Positions 12,339-24,151 of a DNA stretch of 64,000 nucleotides are shown here, in pieces (the stretch's first letter is position 1; each line of letters opens with the position of its first letter). Made by a program: the position numbers and the translations under genes. This stretch comes from Drechslerella dactyloides (Eukaryota > Ascomycota > Orbiliomycetes > Orbiliales > Orbiliaceae), in assembly GCA_020064725.1 (NCBI GenBank), contig JAGTWJ010000017.1, forward strand, positions 2,852,001 through 2,916,000, in the 5' to 3' direction. The notes beneath the pieces are model-generated. The model was given only the letters and a program-made list of their open reading frames with translations. It did no database searches and was not told the DNA's origin.

Positions 12339-13718
12339 TCACAAGTAATATCCGAAGGCCTTGCGTGCCTCTTCGCTAAACCCTCCATGCCCCTTATAGC
12401 CTTTAAGAAGGGTTTCGTTCAACTTTCCTTGGGTATCATATGGCTGACGTCCGGAAAGAGTATCTGCCAACTGTGCCTTTATGTAGGCGCTTGTTAATGG
12501 TGTCGTAGGACAAGCAGCTATGAAAACTACGGAGGAATGCTGCGAGCCTTGGTGTTCGGGGTCGACTGCGTGGCATAGCTGTGTTACGCATTCACATTGA
12601 TCAGCTTGCTCCATTCATGTGCCAAATATCGCCAAAGTTCTTCTTGAATCACTTACATCGCTATGCCACCAGACGGAATCACCGGGTTTTATTTCTGGTA
12701 CGTGAACAAGGCATTCTTCGAGCCGTAAGTGGGGATGTGAAGAGCGGCTGAGAAATTGACTCTGGTCTTTCCATGTCCCAGGGAAGAAGCAACCGCTCTC
12801 ATCGAAGGTCCACTTCGCTGCATCCATGATATCGCCTTCGTTATCTGGTGGCCGGAAAAATGGGCGAAGCAGGAGGTATGCCATAGTTGCTTGGACATTG
12901 GGATATAGCAGAATAGATCCTTCTCTGGCACGCGAGGTGGTCAAAGCTGTCCATCCTTGGAAGGCCCTAAATACACTTGAATGGGATTGTGCCTTGAAGA
13001 GATCCTGGACAGCATCCTTGCGAAGTCCAAGGTCCCAAGCATCATGGTTTTCTGGATTTCCAGAGAATACCGCATCGTAAGCTTTCCGGTAGCTTGGATC
13101 AGCCCAGCGACTCAAGCTTCCGGCATCAACATGTGGCCCTAGTCCAAGGAAGGCCTGATTTGGTGGGCGATTACGGACACCATCATAGTAGATCAATGGG
13201 TCCGGAGACGTCTGACCCGTTTTGTCGTGCCAGAGTGCGTTTAACGACCGCTGAATTTTGAGATGATCTGGGTGTGAGCGAATTGCGTTTTGCATAGGCG
13301 AGTCATATAATTCATACATCGCTGGGCTCTCATCTGGCCACGCCTTTATTTTTTCAGCATTATCAGCGATGTAGTTGTGTAATTCTTTGTAGACACGCTG
13401 GGCTTCAGCTTCCGGAATAATTCCCCGGATAACGGTACAGCCGGTTTCCTTGATTCTTTCTCTTTGTTCTGCTGAAAACCCATTTTCCAAGACATCCGCT
13501 GCCAAACAAACTGGAATAATACCATTCCCCTGGCGAGCAATGTTATCTGTGATGGCTTCAAGTTGCTTGCAAACTTTTATCCATCCTTCTTTCAGTTTCT
13601 CTGGGCCGTATTGGTCGATTACCGCTCTCTTCGTGCTGACAAAGTCTTGATCTGCGGATGAGTCGCCGTTCCGGCCATACTCATTCCATTTAGGCCAATG
13701 ATGAATACGCCCCACCAT
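12339..13718 (-). CDS. DUF1479 family protein (Fe(II)/2-oxoglutarate oxygenase-like)
   Basis: The exons are 13718-12657 and 12578-12339, giving 433 residues. The sequence matches the DUF1479 (YbiU/Gig2-like) family. That family has a double-stranded beta-helix fold with a likely iron site made by an H-x-D motif, here GPHVDAGSL, and a distal His, here WHSD|LCHAVDPEHQG. The intron interrupts the second motif. Removing it restores the family pattern. There is no signal peptide, so a cytosolic location is likely. The gene is transcribed divergently from the sugar transporter at 14800. The substrate is unknown. Confidence 0.85.
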
Positions 13719-14799
13719 AATGACTTTTCAAATAAGAGAGACAAAGCTATACCGACAGGTTGAATAGAGATTTCAGTGACGATTTGCGGAGCTATGGCTT
13801 GGTAAACTATGAGAGGAGTATATAGGCTTCAAAATGACAATGAATGGAGGTATGAGCTGGCAGTTCCTTAATCTGATTTGACTCTGAAGCTGAAGGTCAC
13901 TGGATACTATGCGATGCTAAGGAGGTGGACCCGCGGAGCGCAGTATCAAGGTATATATAACGCGACTATAGCTATTGGAAGCAATAAGAATTGTACGAAT
14001 CCTACAAAATATATATCAGGACGTATATGCAAAAGATATAACCGCCATTAATAGATAGCCTTCCCAAGCAAGGGGATGATTAGGTTCATACAAGGGATTA
14101 ATCCGATCAACAGGGATACATTTCGCCGAAGCTACGAACCGAGTGAATGGTAGCTACAGGGGTCCAGAGAGTTTCCTTTCTTAGCCGGCTGCGATTGCTC
14201 AATGGGGAGCTCCGCTCTCGCGCACATAGCATTCGGGCCGCTGCGAAAGCCTTGCTAATGGAAGCTAGCTTGTCAACGCGTTTTGGCGTGCATGGGTTCG
14301 AGCTAGGGCATGTGATTTCGCTAGCATGGGGGAGGTGGAGACTTTTCAAATTCACGACATAAGCAATACAGGGTTGCTATTGTGCAGGCAATTGCGAATC
14401 CACTCATCCATGCCAAAGGCTTCAAGCTCTTGAGACAAGACTCTGATTTCCTGCATGAAGTTACCAGATTTCTTATCCAACCGCCCTATCATGTCGCCGC
14501 CGCCGACTTTCCTCATTGGGCTATTGTTTTGGGAAAGCTATAACTTATCGAATATTATTCATGGTTTTCTGATATCGGTACTGTTTACGGATGGCGCCTA
14601 GATCTCTTTGCCCCGAGCCTAGTCTGCTGGATTTCTACAGCAATACTGAATAAAAGCCCAAGAGTTCCCAACTTAGTTGACCGAGGCCGCCGTTTGGAAG
14701 CTGTCGTATTATGCCGAACTATTGGAGGTTTTCTCGAATATTGTCTATGATTTAGACTTTCTCACCCTCAAGACTTTCGTTTTGTTTTAGCCAGTCAAC
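13719..14799. other. Divergent intergenic region, DUF1479 gene / MFS transporter
   Basis: This 1.1-kb region lies between two divergent genes and must contain both promoters. Small ORFs on both strands at 14107-14362 have no domain and were not called. Confidence 0.45.
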
Positions 14800-16607
14800 A
14801 TGGCCCACTTCGAACGGAAGTACGTCTCGGAGCTAGTTCCAGCAAATACGAAAGTTCTCACCGTATTACTTGTAGCAGTTACTATAGTCAACTCAGCGGT
14901 ATGTTGACTTACCGAAGACAGTTCAAGCACAAGCTGACATCAAAATATCGGAGTTTCTTCGGATAGACTTTTGGCTATGACGCTAGTGTGATGAATGGAC
15001 TGGCCATTCTACCATCATATACGGAATACTTTCATCTCACCGATGCTACCATAGGCTTAAACAATGCCGCAGTATGGATTGGTTCTATCCTGGGAACAGG
15101 ATTTGCTCAACCGATTCCTGATCGACTGGGTCGCAAGAACGGTATCCTTCTGGCGACCGTGATCACCGCCGTTGGAATTATCCTGCAGGCCTCAGCGCAG
15201 AATATTCCAATGTTCGTTGTTGGACGGATGATTATTGGAGGTGGTACTACTGTCAGTAACCTTTCGGCGACACCATTGCTGGCGGAGCTTTTGCCACCGC
15301 GGAGTCGAAGTTTCATACTCGGCATTTTCTTCTCTTGCTTTTATGTCGGAGGTCTGTTATCTGCGATCATCAATTATGGTAGTCAGAATATCCAGTCCAC
15401 TTGGGCATGGAGATTGCCTTCATTGCTACAGATCATACCGAGTGTCGTTTCGATTGCTTTCCTCCCTTTTATCCCAGAATCTCCTCGTTGGCTTATTGCC
15501 AATGGACATGAAGAGCATGCTACGGAGGTCCTGGCGATCGTCGGTGGCGAGCGAGACAACCCTCTTCAGAATGCGGCGGAGTCGATGCAGGACATCAAAT
15601 CGATTATGGCCAAAGAGGAGGAAATGTATCCTAAAGGCCCATGGAAAGAGCTTCTTTCAACCCCGGCGAATCGGAAGCGAGTTTTTTTGCTGGTACTATT
15701 TGGTATTATGATTGAAATGATGGGAAATTTCATAGTTTCGTAAGTTCGGGCTGATTTAGTGCTCTCTATCCCAAATCTTCTTGACGGCTAGGCGGTCAAT
15801 TGTCTTCAATAACTAACGGTCTTTAGTTATTACCTCGGGAAATTCTTGACACAGGCGGGGATCACGGACACCAATAAGCAAAACCAGATTAACGTTATCA
15901 TACAATGTTGGTCTTTCGCTATCGCCATTTTTGGAAGTTTCATGCTCGATATAATGGGTCGTCGTATCCAGACTCTCATTGGCGTTGCCGGTATGACCGC
16001 GTCTTTATATACGTTAGGAGGTCTTATCAAAGGTGAGTTCTTCAAAAACTTCGGATCCATGATACAGCGTTATAACGATAAGTGGTAGTCTACGGTGATA
16101 GCAGCAATACATCAGCGGTCTACGGAACGATTGCCGTCATCTTTCTATTTCAAGGCTTCTATGCTTTTTCGATAACACCAATGACCAGCTTATACCCGAC
16201 GGAGATCTGCCAGTATAAACTTCGAGCAGCTGGTTCTGCAGTTTTCAGATTCGTCGACTCGGGATTCGGGTACGTCATCCTTCCCATGCAAAGGTCCTAG
16301 GATTACTTAACTGATGGTTGTTGGTATTAGATTGCTGGCGTCATTCACCATGTCGTTCGCCTTGTCAGATCTAGGATGGAAGTTCTACCTTATCAATGCC
16401 TCATGGAATCTGATGTTCCTCGCTTTGGTCTATCTCTTCTTTGTAGAGACGAAGGGTCTCAAGTTAGAGGAAATTGCGCTTCTGTTTGGTGAGGATGTGA
16501 TTGATGGATCAGAAAACCCGCACGTCGAATATGTCGACGTTGCGAAAAATTTTGATGATGGCAGTGTACCCGAGCGGGGTAGCCCATCGACGAGTAGGTT
16601 GGAGTAA
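14800..16607 (+). CDS. MFS sugar transporter
   Basis: Five exons (14800-14898, 14967-15739, 15827-16032, 16089-16269, 16331-16607) encode 511 residues, typical of fungal hexose and disaccharide permeases. About twelve hydrophobic segments are visible. Family signatures are DRLGRKNG in the loop after TM2, PESPRWL before the central loop, IMGRRIQTL after TM8, and PTEICQYKLRAAG with FFVETKG near the C terminus. The protein is expected in the plasma membrane, where it imports a sugar with protons. The exact sugar cannot be read from the sequence. The first exon holds only 33 codons and a start of TM1. Confidence 0.92.
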
Positions 16608-16914
16608 ATATCGCTTGATGATTTCGGAGTTAGGGCGCGGGTGGTGATGATGGGTGATAGAGGGGTCATTCAGATAGAGGGTGGGCAGATAACCATCATA
16701 TATCCGGAGTTGTGTAATTACGTGGCAGAACAACAGTATATTTCGGTCAGACAAAGGAGCCGGTAGGGACATCTGACCTCGCCGAGTTTCAAGAAGTATT
16801 ATGACTTTGATGAATCTAACACTCTCGCGAACGCATGCTCAACTATGTAAATATTGTGGAACAAAAGGCACCCTCGTCCCGAACTGGAAGATATATTAAG
16901 CTAATTAAATAGAT
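16608..16914. other. Convergent spacer
   Basis: This is the 3' region between the MFS gene (+) and the LysM gene (-). I see no gene in it. Confidence 0.5.
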
Positions 16915-19576
16915 TTAAACTGAGCACTCCACCTCCGGCATCTTCAAAAACTGCGGAAGTGGACACCTTCCTGGGCAATTTATATTATCGCAAGGCTGTA
17001 TAACCTGCTGTGGCCACGGGTATGGGAAAGTACCGACAACAGTCCCGTCAAAATCAGTTGACCAACCCAGCGTCACCTGGCTTGTAACAGTATCACCACC
17101 CCACTTGCCACAGCCTGGCGTCGGGCACTGCATTGTTATTCCACAGCTCCAGTAGTTTCCATAGCTAGGATACGGCGGAGCGGCGTGATACTCCCAGAAT
17201 GTACTGGCGACGCCTGGGAATGGTGGGCTTTTTATATGCAACCCACGTGATGTAGAATGTGCCTTGGCCGGAGCCAGGGAATGCAGGAGTATAATAGTCG
17301 TACAGGTTGGTGCAGGAATAGATACTAGGATCGGTTGCGTTGATACCGCAGTTAGAGTATTGGCTGGTCGTGAAGTCGATCTCTTTGCCCGGAGGGACGC
17401 AGAGTGGCATGCCCTTGAAAGGGCCTATAGGTTGAGTAGGAATAGGGTGGTCGTAGGTAGGTATTGTCGTGGAGCCTGGAGGCATGTTTGAAGTGGACAT
17501 TGTCCTGGTGGAGCTGCTTGCAGAGGTCCTTGAGCTGGTCGTTGTACGTGTGGTAGATGTTGAGGTAGGGCAGGGGTCTTCTGGCAGTGCCGAAATAGTA
17601 GCCTGGAGGTTGACCTCTAATGGGACCTCGCCCGTGTATGGATTCCACTGAATCCAAGAAAGGGCCAAAGTAAGATCACCAGGAAGAAAGTTCCCAACGC
17701 TGACTGACATATCGATCGTATTTGGTGGCGGCGAGCAGAATGCTTTGGAAATTGCGTGGTTTGTGACATCGTCAACTTTCTTAATATTATTGATCCCTTT
17801 GCAAAATTTCTCCATCGCGGTTACGACTTCCAAGCAAACTGGTATTAGTTCAGGTTGTGTGATGAAGGCAACAAAGCAAGAGATTCTTTCGACCGTAGAC
17901 CACTTTGTTACTTGAGCACATATTTCAACAATATGGCTAGCTGCCACAGTAGTGCAGCCGTAGCTATTGGCAACGTTGGCAATGCGTGGGAAAGAACAGC
18001 CACCAGTATAAGTCGCTTCAGTCCATTCATTCAAATATCGCTTCTCTGGACTCACGGGAGCCAACCCTTTAAAGCAGTATTTGTTAGTCCAATTAAGGAA
18101 TAATATCGATATTGGAGGGTATCTGACGAGAGGAATTAATAATTTACCTCCGAAATACTGGGTTGGGTCATATGTGCAGGCTACCACAGGATTGAGGCCT
18201 GAGAGCTTCTCTCCGCACCGGCCATTGACAGTTACCTTGACACTGAATGTTGGGGGCTCGATCCATGCGGTTCCAAGCTCTCTAGGTTGCAAGCTCCGTT
18301 TCTGAGGGCCACTGCAGGTCGAGCGAAGCGTGGCAGGGACCGTCCCATCATGAATTAGGATATTGGTACCATTCTCGAAAACAGCTGATATATAGCTTGG
18401 GAAGTTCTGGAAGTCAAATCTACTTGCGTGGAACCCGGCCCTCAAGAGCGACTGCAGCGGGTTAACCATAAAAACATTTATATGTGTTCAAAGGACCCCA
18501 AGCGTCACGACTACTATTGCAACGACCGTGTCAACTCTGACTGCCAATTGCGTACCGTATGCTCCTACGGGAAATCCGCAGATGCATGTTGCCACCGATG
18601 AAGCGTACGACGACATCCCTTCTTCTTTCCTAGGATATATCAATGGATACAACGAGACTGCACAACTCACCGGGATGACACTGAATATTACCAGTAATTC
18701 GACAGGGGAGATGTACAAAGTCCTCTACGACTTCGTAAGGCTAACTGGAGCAGCTGAGAAACGAGCAACAATATTGTCACAGGTGTCGCCGGATTGCACA
18801 TATCTCCACCCTACACAGCCACTCACCTGGCCAGGCTGGACTGGCGATGGCGTTGACACCGCTGATGTGCTGGTAGTGGTAATGGTCTTCGACGTCGTAG
18901 ACCACGCTGGAGATCCTCTCTGCACGCAAACAAATGTCTTTGGCAACAGCCCACTGCAGTCGCTTTTGATCGCCGGATTCCAGGCTAGAAAATTCGCTTT
19001 CGTCAAACTTATCGGAGCTACAGCGAAACAAGAAACAATATTGTCGCACGTGTCCGTGACTGCGACATATCTCCAGCCGATACAACCGCTGACTTGGCCG
19101 GGCTGGATTGGCGACGGTGTAGTCACCGTCGCAGCGGTGTTTGTTGCCGTTCTCAAGGTCGTTGAAGGCACAACTGTCGACCTTTGCACGCAAACATAAG
19201 TCTTCAGGGTTAGCCCGCTGCAATCACTCTTGAGCGCTGGATTCCAGGCGAGGAGGTTTGATTTTGTGAGCATGATCGACGTAAACCGACTGACCAAGTT
19301 GTCGCACGTGTCCCCAGGCTGTACGTATCTCCATCCGACACAACCACTGACTTGGCCAGACTGAGTCGGTGTAGGTATGACCGGAGTCCCAGCAGTCGTT
19401 GCGGCCCGCCGCTGGATATACTGCCTTCCATCCAAGTCCATATGGCGGCGACGGGCTTCCCATTCTGCCAGCGAATCGGCTCTAACAAGTTCCGAGCAGC
19501 ATAATATCAGAACCCAGATAACTAAATTCAGCTTCGTACGCGTGCGTTGTCGCTGTTGTATTCGATATGTCGCCAT
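16915..19576 (-). pseudogene. LysM-domain secreted protein gene, interrupted by an internal inversion and a frameshift
   Basis: The gene opens at 19576 with a signal peptide (core LNLVIWVLILCCSELVRA). Two complete LysM modules follow, each with GCxGWRY, GDTCDN or TDTCDN, LAWNPA and KSDCSG, and then half of a third. Fungal LysM modules bind chitin or related glycans. The third LysM stops at 18725, two codons after GAAGTC. The missing half of LysM3 and about 80 further codons lie on the opposite strand (18410-18734). The C-terminal part resumes on the minus strand from 18415 downward and is rich in Cys and Ser/Thr. A likely in-frame 81-nt intron occupies about 18066-18146. A further +1 frame change occurs near a T5 run at 17229-17233, after which coding continues to 16915. 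As sequenced, only about 283 residues are made. It is either a decayed or switched gene, or a local assembly error. Confidence 0.8.
18410..18734 (+). other. 325-bp inverted segment within the LysM gene, bounded by 6-bp inverted repeats
   Basis: The plus strand from 18411 encodes the second half of a LysM module (SNLLAWNPALKSDCSG, then CVQR). It then stays open to 18734 with no start of its own. The surrounding gene reads on the minus strand. The ends are GAAGTC (18410-18415) and GACTTC (18729-18734), which are reverse complements. Reversing the segment would keep frame at both junctions with the flanking minus-strand exons. This is direct evidence of an inversion relative to the ancestral gene. 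Confidence 0.85.
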
Positions 19577-20258
19577 TTTCGCTCTCTATATAGTCCTTCC
19601 ACCAAAACAGAGCAGGAATCGATGATTAGAACAAAAAATTGAAACAATCAGAAATACGCATCGTTGGTAAGAGCCTGCGTCGCTGAAAAGCATTTTCCTG
19701 TCGTAGTCAGCGCTGTGATTATTATCAGCCGCATTACAAGAAGCTTTCTTGGCTTTCCCCTGATCCCTAATCTTCAGGTTGGCTAGGTCTCATGTTCGCG
19801 TCGCCAAATCAGAATCCATGCGTGATTGTCCCGGAACCCGGCAAATTTGCCTCTTAGCAAGGGATCTTAAGGCTCGTATATGACCAAAGAGGAATTCAGC
19901 CAGGTAAAGAAGCCGTTGTGAAGACCCCACTGTGGCGTCGCTTGGGAGGTTCGTTAGCCTGCTCCGCCTGGTTGACCAAATTTCCGAGAAAAGTGACAGC
20001 AAGTTTCCGGCGCAGTGACCTCCTAGAACAGCACACATAAACTATACAGACATGGAATACGGAGCGAATAAAGAGTATTGATATTAGGAGTAACGTTTGG
20101 CTATGTCTGGGGATACCCGGAAAACCATAGTCTTTACCTGCTTGCTATGACACTTTTCTTTGGGATACTAACTACCCGCGACACAATGTGCATAGTCGGC
20201 TATTCTCATGCAAAAGGAAGAATCAGAGGTTAGGGCAGTATTAGTATCAGTAGATATC
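19577..20258. other. Intergenic, no gene seen
   Basis: This spacer lies between the HNH gene (its 3' end) and the LysM gene (its 5' end). It would contain the LysM promoter. I recognise nothing else in it. Confidence 0.5.
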
Positions 20259-21546
20259 TCAGTCGTCGCGATTGACATCGATGGCCAATCTCTTCGCCAA
20301 AAACAGTTCGACGCCCTCTTTGTGTGTGTGATTGAGGTTACCGCCTCCCAAACGGCTCCACTTGCTGAATTCTGGAACCGCATCAATCCCCTCCCTACCA
20401 GTCATGTTGATGATGACTGACTCACGGTAGTGATTGTATAGCAGTTCATCAGAGACGCGATCGTAATCGCCGCAGGTTTTGTTGATGTGGGCTCTCTTGC
20501 TATCGACGTGAGAGTCTTCACCGTCGGTTCGGAAGGTTGTGATTTTGTATCCTTTCTATTGTATGAGGTGAAATAATTAGCAAGCTCCATTGTAGGCACT
20601 CTTACGATCAAGTAGTCCCTACATACTCTGGGGTTGATGGAAATCTTATTAGTAGTAAAAGCCTTGAAGAGAAGAAGATCCACAAGAACTCCGTTTTGAG
20701 GAGAGTTGATCTTTGTCTTTCCGATGATCCCAGGGTTTCTTTTATCCGTCACTTTGCTGCCCATCTTCTTTCGATTCCACTGCAGCGAATCTTAGTTATC
20801 TCATATCTCAAAATCGAGGGGATATAGGGGACTAGATAGCGCATAGAAAGGAGTTGACAGCATACTTCATCTATAAGCTCTGGAGGGAAGATGTGGCAGC
20901 TGACGAGCTCGGCGGGCAACTTTGGACATTTGATTTTCTGATTGAGCCGCAAACCTGACAAGATGCACATACGATCCCTCAATCTGACGGCCTCCCAGAA
21001 ATTGAAGTACTATAAGTAAGAGCTATTATTAGATTTCGGTTCCTTTCAACGTTTTAAGTATTGCCCGAGCCTTTCATACCCTGTAATCGTGAGGAGGACG
21101 TGGTGAAGGTGGGATACGTAGCCCAGGTTTCTCGGAGGTAATTTCAACCTTGATGTAGTCTCCTAGAGTGACCAGGTAACCTGCGTGAGTACCACGAAGC
21201 GGAGGCTACGTCGCACGGGGAAATATAATCACTTACCATCTAGCCCAAGCACGACGTACCACTTATTCGCGAGGATCAAGTGATTTTTTGCTGCCTTCAT
21301 GTCAAGGGCCCGGCCATGTCTACGCAATGGATCTTTGGGTTCAGCTTCAGTGCATTGGTGGATACGATAAGTTCCTGGCTCAAGATTCGGGTAGACGATA
21401 GAGAACCATTCCATCACGTCATCCCAGGTGATACTTCCGCTTTGCTCGGAACGTCCAATCTCTTGATTCTTGCCATCGACGAAGTGGAAGTCTTGGTCTG
21501 TGCTTGCAGCATATCTTGTCTTGTTGTAGCCTTGGTCCGAGGCCAT
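20259..21546 (-). CDS. HNH-nuclease family protein (HNH_2 type), possibly catalytically degenerate
   Basis: Five exons (21546-21237, 21180-21080, 21009-20866, 20779-20627, 20555-20259) sum to 334 residues. All junctions stay in frame. The core follows the fungal HNH_2 pattern. It has RLRDRMCILSG, SCHIFPPEL carrying the first His, then INSPQNGVLV carrying the Asn, and SINPRKGYKITTF. In related proteins the segment after NG reads like xxxIHxLFD. Here the aligned residues are LLFKAFT, so the second His is Phe and the Asp is Thr. The domain may therefore have lost nuclease activity. The N-terminal about 110 residues match no domain I know. I chose the ATG at 21546 as the first in-frame ATG. Confidence 0.75.
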
Positions 21547-23626
21547 CGTGGTCAAATAGAGGACGGAGAAGCGCTTGGCAGCTTCGTAGGGGCTTGAGAG
21601 AATGATGTGATGTGTGAGGGTAGAGCGTTAGAAGGTAGGAGCAGCCCGCGTGACGGGGGAACGGATGGGAGTGGTTGCAAAATAATTGCGTGTGTGGCCT
21701 TATATGCTGCAGCAGTCACCAACAGGAAAATTGGGCAAGCTGCTGACCATTGAAAAAGAGCATGGTCCCAACTGCTCCATGGTATGGGGATAGTGACCCA
21801 TATATCTCTAAAGCATATTGCAATGAAGCCCTAGCCAAGCTTCCCAAAGGTATGTATATTAACAGGCTTCTTCATTTGGTATTCAAACCATTCCCCAGGC
21901 ATGCAGATTGAGTCTACTAGGCTCCTTAAAGTACTAGTACTGGCTCTAGCACTGTGCAGCCAATCAGAGCGAAGCCGGCCCAGTTTGGCGATTGGTGCTG
22001 CAACACAAAATCTCCAACACCCACTGCCAAAACGTGAAAACCGCAGAGGCTCCAACCACGTTCAGCCAGCATAACCACATTGGTGAGATATCAGAACGGA
22101 TGAAAACGGCTGAGTAATATCCAGTACATGGTTCCTCACTGTGTAAGTAAGTTAACGTGCGTGTTCCCTCCATTTATTTTATTTTTCAGAGCACCCGGGT
22201 CACAACCCTCTCTCTCTTCACCTTCTACCCACCACCCTTCCACCCAGGCGTACGGGTGTCCTATGCCCTTGTGCCTTATCTCTTTCCTTTGAGCCTCTTA
22301 TATACTAGATGGAATCAAAAGCTTCCTCCTTTGCTCTTCAGAATCGTTCTCATGCTTGCAATGTCCTAGCGTGCTTACTAGGCTACTAATTGAAACCTGC
22401 TGACTGATTTACGAGACAGTTCTATCTTCAGAAAGACGCTGCCGAACCCATCACGGACAAGACGTCTTGCGATGGTGACTTCGAGAAAAACTTTAACTGC
22501 CACTCCAAACATGCACTTACACTGCTATCTGGAGTAGACTGGGGACGTGCTGTGAACATCACTGACGGGGGCTCCGGTCTGAGCTTCGGTCAAGACTCAC
22601 TTTCAATCATCGCTTGGTTTGCCTTCCGGAAACACTGTCAGCCAACTAACACAGTGCTTCTGGTCGTATGGTTTTGATCTTCAATGGCGTCCGCCGGATC
22701 CACGCGAGTGGTGACATTACGCGTCATTGATTTGCGACATCCACTCATCCCCAAAGTTTCATCTGAAGCTTTGAGACTACACTCTACTTTACCCCATTGG
22801 AGGGAGAATAAACGTATGGCCCCCCCTCTACTATGATTGCATCTTCGAATGACTATTAAATGAACTTGCGTGACCCCTACTAAGTCTTCGCTAAGAACCC
22901 CGACTTTGGGACCATGATCTTTGGCTACTAAGTTGCACACGGAATGTTGGTTTCTCCTCTCCGAAAAATACTCTAATTACACTCGTGCTTCCAGCCCTTC
23001 GGGCTGGCACGAAGATTGTGAGAACTGCAAGCCCTCTCTTCTCCATTATGCCTCCCACTCCCCTCGTCTCTCTCTTTCAAAGGCATCTTGACCAAGGACT
23101 GAAGCTAAGTTTGCGCCGAGGAATAACAGATCATGAAAAAAGTTGCAATTGGAAAGCGACTACCAGCCCAAAAAGCTGAGAACTTCCTTCGATTCTTCCC
23201 CTTCTGCACCCAAACAATACTTTATCACTACTATCGTGTTTGCGATAAGAAAACATGTGAGTACGAAATTTTCTTTGCACAGTCCATACTACCAAGTATT
23301 GCACGCATGAGCTTCTGGTTTCCATCTGGTATATCGGCTTCATCCCCCCTCTCTCATAAACGATCATTATCAAACCGAAGGTATGTACAGGTTTACATAG
23401 GTTTATCTATGCTCCTATCCCCCCAAACTCTGCTTTCATTGTGTCGACCTTCTTCCCCTCTATTAATCGAATTACGATATCCATGGACAGCTCCCAGTTG
23501 TTATCCTATCATCTCGCCCTATCAATATATTAACCCCTGGTCCCCGCTGCTGGCATCCTGGCATGTCCGCTACCTACCCGTACAAAAGACACCCCACCCT
23601 CTTCAATCCATCTTCGGGCAGCGCTC
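21547..23626. other. 2-kb stretch without a convincing gene
   Basis: Only short ORFs without recognisable domains are present. A pyrimidine-rich region (22187-22350) looks like a promoter or 5' leader, but I could not attach a coding region to it. Confidence 0.4.
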
Positions 23627-24151
23627 TTAAAAACGACCAAGCAGATCAGGCAACTCGGCTCCCCCTGATCTCTGTAGCCCCACATTGTACACGCAGCTCG
23701 CATCACCACAGATATGCCGCCTTCCAACCCTCAAGGCGGTGCCAAACACACCCGGCCGCACCGACGACGGTGCCACAACCCCCAGTTGCCTACCTTCCGC
23801 ATGCCCCTCTATGCTAGAGCTCTCTACTTGACTCGGGCGCTGCAACTGTGGCTCTTGCATGGCTTCGTTTAATTGTTGCAGCTGTCCCGAGACCCTGGTT
23901 AGTCCCAGTCGCAATTCATATATCTCACGTCCGTACTGATTCATAGCCAATATTAGGTTATCGATCATATCTTCCTGCGCATTTGCCTTACGCTGGAGTC
24001 TCCGCAATTGTGTAGCAATCCCGAAGCTGCCGGACGATGTTGTCCCGTGCGTCGTGGGGTGAGGAGACTCTAGTTCCAGAGGCAAAGAGCTATTGGTCGA
24101 GGTAGTCGACCAGCTGGGAGACGAGCGAAGGGGAAATGGTCCAGAATCCAT
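23627..24151 (-). CDS. Hypothetical protein with a predicted coiled coil
   Basis: This is an uninterrupted ORF of 174 codons from an ATG at 24151. The first 45 residues are Ser/Thr/Pro-rich. Residues about 46-100 form a likely coiled coil with heptad-like leucines (QLRRLQRKANAQEDMIDNL, then LRLGLTRVSGQLQQL). The C-terminal third is low in structure signals. I do not recognise a family. It could be a real small nuclear or structural protein, or a chance ORF in a GC-richer patch. Confidence 0.4.
   Translation of the reverse strand: MDSGPFPLRSSPSWSTTSTNSSLPLELESPHPTTHGTTSSGSFGIATQLRRLQRKANAQEDMIDNLILAMNQYGREIYELRLGLTRVSGQLQQLNEAMQEPQLQRPSQVESSSIEGHAEGRQLGVVAPSSVRPGVFGTALRVGRRHICGDASCVYNVGLQRSGGAELPDLLGRF

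Noticed and set aside
14107..14362. Overlapping ORFs on both strands in the spacer between the DUF1479 and MFS genes
   Set aside because: They are short, have no domain or splice continuation, and both strands are open together.
17190..17260. A very short intron to explain the frame change in the LysM gene
   Set aside because: The available GT...AG pairs are 29 or 39 nt, too short. The 39-nt one keeps the wrong frame. A base insertion explains the shift better.
18528..19199. 223-codon plus-strand ORF as an independent gene
   Set aside because: Its first 70 codons are the inverted LysM-gene piece. The rest is antisense to LysM modules 2 and 3. It has no start signal of its own.
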